Source: Chitinophagaceae bacterium
GTDB lineage: Bacteria > Bacteroidota > Bacteroidia > Chitinophagales > Chitinophagaceae
Assembly (NCBI GenBank): GCA_018061385.1
Contig: JAGOUF010000209.1
Span: 1-5,198 of the forward strand
Length of the DNA: 5,198 nucleotides
Direction: 5' to 3'
Shown: positions 2,991 through 5,198 of the stretch, piece by piece
How positions within the stretch are numbered: position 1 is the first letter of the stretch
Layout of the letters: each line of letters starts with the position of its first letter
Notes under the pieces: generated by a model
Seen by the model: only the letters and a program-made list of their open reading frames with translations
Database searches by the model: none
Told to the model about the DNA's origin: nothing
Translations under genes and position numbers: made by a program

Positions 2991-5198
2991 ATGAAGGTCT
3001 TAAAATTTGGTGGCACTTCTGTAGGTAGTGTTAAAGCCATACAACAGGTTTTTAATATTGCTCAACAACAAGTAAAAGAAAATAAGTTAATCATAGTTGT
3101 AAGTGCAATGGGCGGCACAACAGATGTGTTGTTAAATGCTGGAAATTATGCTGCCACTGGCGATGAAACGTATAAAGATTTAATTAAGCAAGTAGAGTTG
3201 CGTCATCTTGAAACTGTAAAAGAGTTGGTGCCTGTGCAAACACAAAGCAGTACATTGAGCTTAATAAAAAAATTGAGCAACGAAATTGAAGATTTGTGCA
3301 ATGGCATTTTTTTATTAGGTGAATTGTCGAACAGAACAAAAGATAAATTGGTTAGCTATGGCGAATTAATGAGTTCTCAAATGATGGCAGCATCGTTCAA
3401 TGCTCATGGTTTATCAACTGCTTGGAAAGATAGTAGAGAACTCATCAAAACAAATTCCAACTTTACCAATGCACAAGTAAATTTTGAAACTACCAATCAA
3501 AATATTCAAACCTATTTTTCTGCAAATACAGCAAGTGTGGTATTGTTGCCAGGTTTTATTTCATCTGATAATCAAAACGTCAACACAACTTTAGGTCGTG
3601 GGGGAAGTGATTATACTGCTGCAATTGTTGCTGCTGCACTCGATGCAAAAAGTGTAGAAATTTGGACTGACGTAAGTGGAATGATGACTGCTGATCCACG
3701 GTTTGTACAAAATGTAAAAGTGATTCCTTCAATTTCATATCAAGAAGCTATGGAATTATCGCATTTTGGTGCTAAAATAATTTATCCTCCAACCATACAG
3801 CCAGTGTTGAGTAAATTAATTCCAATATGGGTGAAAAATACATTTGCTCCAAACGATTATGGAACTATAATAGAACCCAATGCAGCACCAAGTGAACATT
3901 TAATTCGTGGAATAACAAGCATCAACAATATTGCTCTAATTAGTTTAGAAGGCAGTGGAATGGTTGGTGTTCCTGGCTTTAGTAAACGTTTGTTTGAAGC
4001 TTTAAGTAGCGATGGTATCAATGTTATTCTAATTACACAAGGCTCTAGTGAACATTCAATTTGTGTAGGTGTAGAAGCATCTTCAGCAATTAAAGCCAAG
4101 AATTCTGTTGATTTGGCTTTTGCCAATGAAATTGCTTTGCAAAAAGTTCAACCGCTTATAGTAGAAGCTGAATTGTCAATTATTGCATTGGTAGGAGAGA
4201 ACATGAAATCTCACCAAGGCATTAGTGGCAAGATGTTTGGCGTTTTAGGAAGAAATGGGGTTAACATTCGTGCCATTGCACAAGGTAGCAGCGAAAGAAA
4301 TATTTCGGCTGTTATTGCAACCAAAGATGTTCGTAAAGCGGTAAATGTTTTGCATGAAGAATTTTTTGAAGCAACCTATAAACAAATCAATTTATTTATT
4401 GCTGGGGTTGGCAATGTTGGAGGACGATTTGTAGAACAATTAAAACAACAGCAACAGTATTTAAAAGAACATGCTCAACTTATTGTAAATGTTGTTGGTT
4501 TAGCCAATAGCAAGCAATCTATTATTAATGAAGATGGGATTGATTTAAACAACTGGAAAGAAACTTTACAAGCAGCTCCCAATTCAACCATTCAAGAATT
4601 TATTCAACAACTCATTCACAAAAATTTACGCAATACTGTGTTTGCAGATATTACTGCAAATGGCGATGTTGCAAAAGTTTACGATCAGTTATTAGAAAAA
4701 AGTATTGCTGTTGTTGCATGCAATAAAATTGCTGCTTCATCTGAATACGGTTATTATAAAAAGTTAAAAAGCTTGGCAAGAGAATACAACACTTCTTTCT
4801 TATTCGAAACCAATGTTGGTGCAGGTTTACCCATCATCGGCACATTGAGTGATTTAACAAAAACAGGTGATGTTGTAAACAAAATGCAAGCGGTTTTAAG
4901 TGGTACATTAAACTTTGTTTTTAACAATTATGATGGTACAAAAACCTTTGCAGACGTGGTGAAGCAAGCTCAAGAAGAAGGATATACAGAACCAGATCCA
5001 AGGCTTGATTTGAATGGTTCCGATGTAATGCGTAAGATTATGATTCTAGCTAGAGAAGCAGGACATAAAATTGAAATGCAAGACATCAGCAACAATTCAT
5101 TTATGCCTGAAGAATGTATGCAAGGGACTGTTGAAGATTTTTATGAAAGTATGAAAAAACATGAAGCCCATTTTAAACAATTGTTGGATGAAGCAAAA
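2991..5198 (+). CDS. thrA: Bifunctional aspartokinase / homoserine dehydrogenase (ThrA type), C-terminus beyond the right edge
   Basis: Open for 736 codons from ATG 2991 to the window end; family members have about 810-820 residues, so roughly 80 are missing. The first part is aspartate kinase: KFGGTSVG (5-12), SYGELMSS (122-129), GRGGSDYTAA (202-211) and IWTDVSGMMTADPR (224-237) form the ATP and aspartate sites. Two ACT regulatory modules follow at about 313-370 (with ITQGSSEHSI) and 395-455 (with AIAQGSSERNISAVI), the usual allosteric sites. Homoserine dehydrogenase begins with the NAD(P) motif G472-V-G-N-V-G477. N578-K579, E606-T-N-V-G-A-G612 and S637-G-T-L-N-F follow. In the EPDPRLDLNGSDVMRK segment, E667, D678 and K682 match the catalytic Glu208, Asp219 and Lys223 of yeast homoserine dehydrogenase by spacing. 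The enzyme phosphorylates aspartate and later reduces aspartate semialdehyde to homoserine in the cytoplasm. The Thr/Ile leader upstream indicates transcriptional attenuation; feedback inhibition by threonine is expected from the family. thrB and thrC probably follow. The start has no Shine-Dalgarno and puts KFGGTS at the N-terminus, as usual. Confidence 0.97.
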   Translation, partial: MKVLKFGGTSVGSVKAIQQVFNIAQQQVKENKLIIVVSAMGGTTDVLLNAGNYAATGDETYKDLIKQVELRHLETVKELVPVQTQSSTLSLIKKLSNEIEDLCNGIFLLGELSNRTKDKLVSYGELMSSQMMAASFNAHGLSTAWKDSRELIKTNSNFTNAQVNFETTNQNIQTYFSANTASVVLLPGFISSDNQNVNTTLGRGGSDYTAAIVAAALDAKSVEIWTDVSGMMTADPRFVQNVKVIPSISYQEAMELSHFGAKIIYPPTIQPVLSKLIPIWVKNTFAPNDYGTIIEPNAAPSEHLIRGITSINNIALISLEGSGMVGVPGFSKRLFEALSSDGINVILITQGSSEHSICVGVEASSAIKAKNSVDLAFANEIALQKVQPLIVEAELSIIALVGENMKSHQGISGKMFGVLGRNGVNIRAIAQGSSERNISAVIATKDVRKAVNVLHEEFFEATYKQINLFIAGVGNVGGRFVEQLKQQQQYLKEHAQLIVNVVGLANSKQSIINEDGIDLNNWKETLQAAPNSTIQEFIQQLIHKNLRNTVFADITANGDVAKVYDQLLEKSIAVVACNKIAASSEYGYYKKLKSLAREYNTSFLFETNVGAGLPIIGTLSDLTKTGDVVNKMQAVLSGTLNFVFNNYDGTKTFADVVKQAQEEGYTEPDPRLDLNGSDVMRKIMILAREAGHKIEMQDISNNSFMPEECMQGTVEDFYESMKKHEAHFKQLLDEAK

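Noticed and set aside
3857..4126. 89-codon minus-strand ORF
   Set aside because: It is antisense to the ACT domain region of thrA and shows no independent coding signal.
1..5198. CRISPR array, tRNA, rRNA or complete insertion sequence
   Set aside because: No regularly spaced repeats, cloverleaf-compatible sequence, rRNA motifs or transposase-like frames were seen on either strand.

Overview
The window looks like chromosomal DNA of a Bacteroidota bacterium, probably of the Chitinophagia/Sphingobacteriia type. The evidence is AT-rich sequence and codon use, starts with A/T-rich leaders and no Shine-Dalgarno, a secreted M1-type peptidase of the kind common in this phylum, and a characteristic small antitoxin/RelE pair. 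The genus is inference only.

Left part (1-2496), all on the minus strand. From right to left it holds a two-gene toxin-antitoxin cassette, a Gfo/Idh/MocA-family oxidoreductase, a strong hairpin, and the N-terminal 212 codons of an exported M1-family metallopeptidase that runs off the left edge. The antitoxin is intact. The RelE/ParE-like toxin gene keeps its reading frame but carries an in-frame TAA at codon 51, so it is a recent pseudogene unless this is a sequencing error.

Middle (2497-2786): a 290-base divergent intergenic region with no gene. It contains several inverted repeats: a possible operator next to the antitoxin start, an 18-base perfect palindrome and a 7-bp hairpin.

Right part (2787-5198), plus strand: a complete threonine-attenuation module in front of thrA. 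A short ORF (39 codons, or 32 from an internal ATG) ends in a run of eight Thr and two Ile codons within eleven. It is followed by a hairpin over its stop codon and a terminator-like structure with a T-tract. It precedes the bifunctional aspartokinase/homoserine dehydrogenase gene, whose first 736 codons are in the window. ThrA catalyses the first and third steps from aspartate to threonine. The leader is well placed to sense charged tRNA-Thr and tRNA-Ile, and thrB/thrC would be expected beyond the right edge.

The most interesting items are the Thr/Ile leader peptide and attenuator in an organism that apparently starts translation without Shine-Dalgarno sequences, the nonsense-inactivated toxin beside an intact antitoxin, and an oxidoreductase resembling sugar-nucleotide dehydrogenases of the lipid A pathway.
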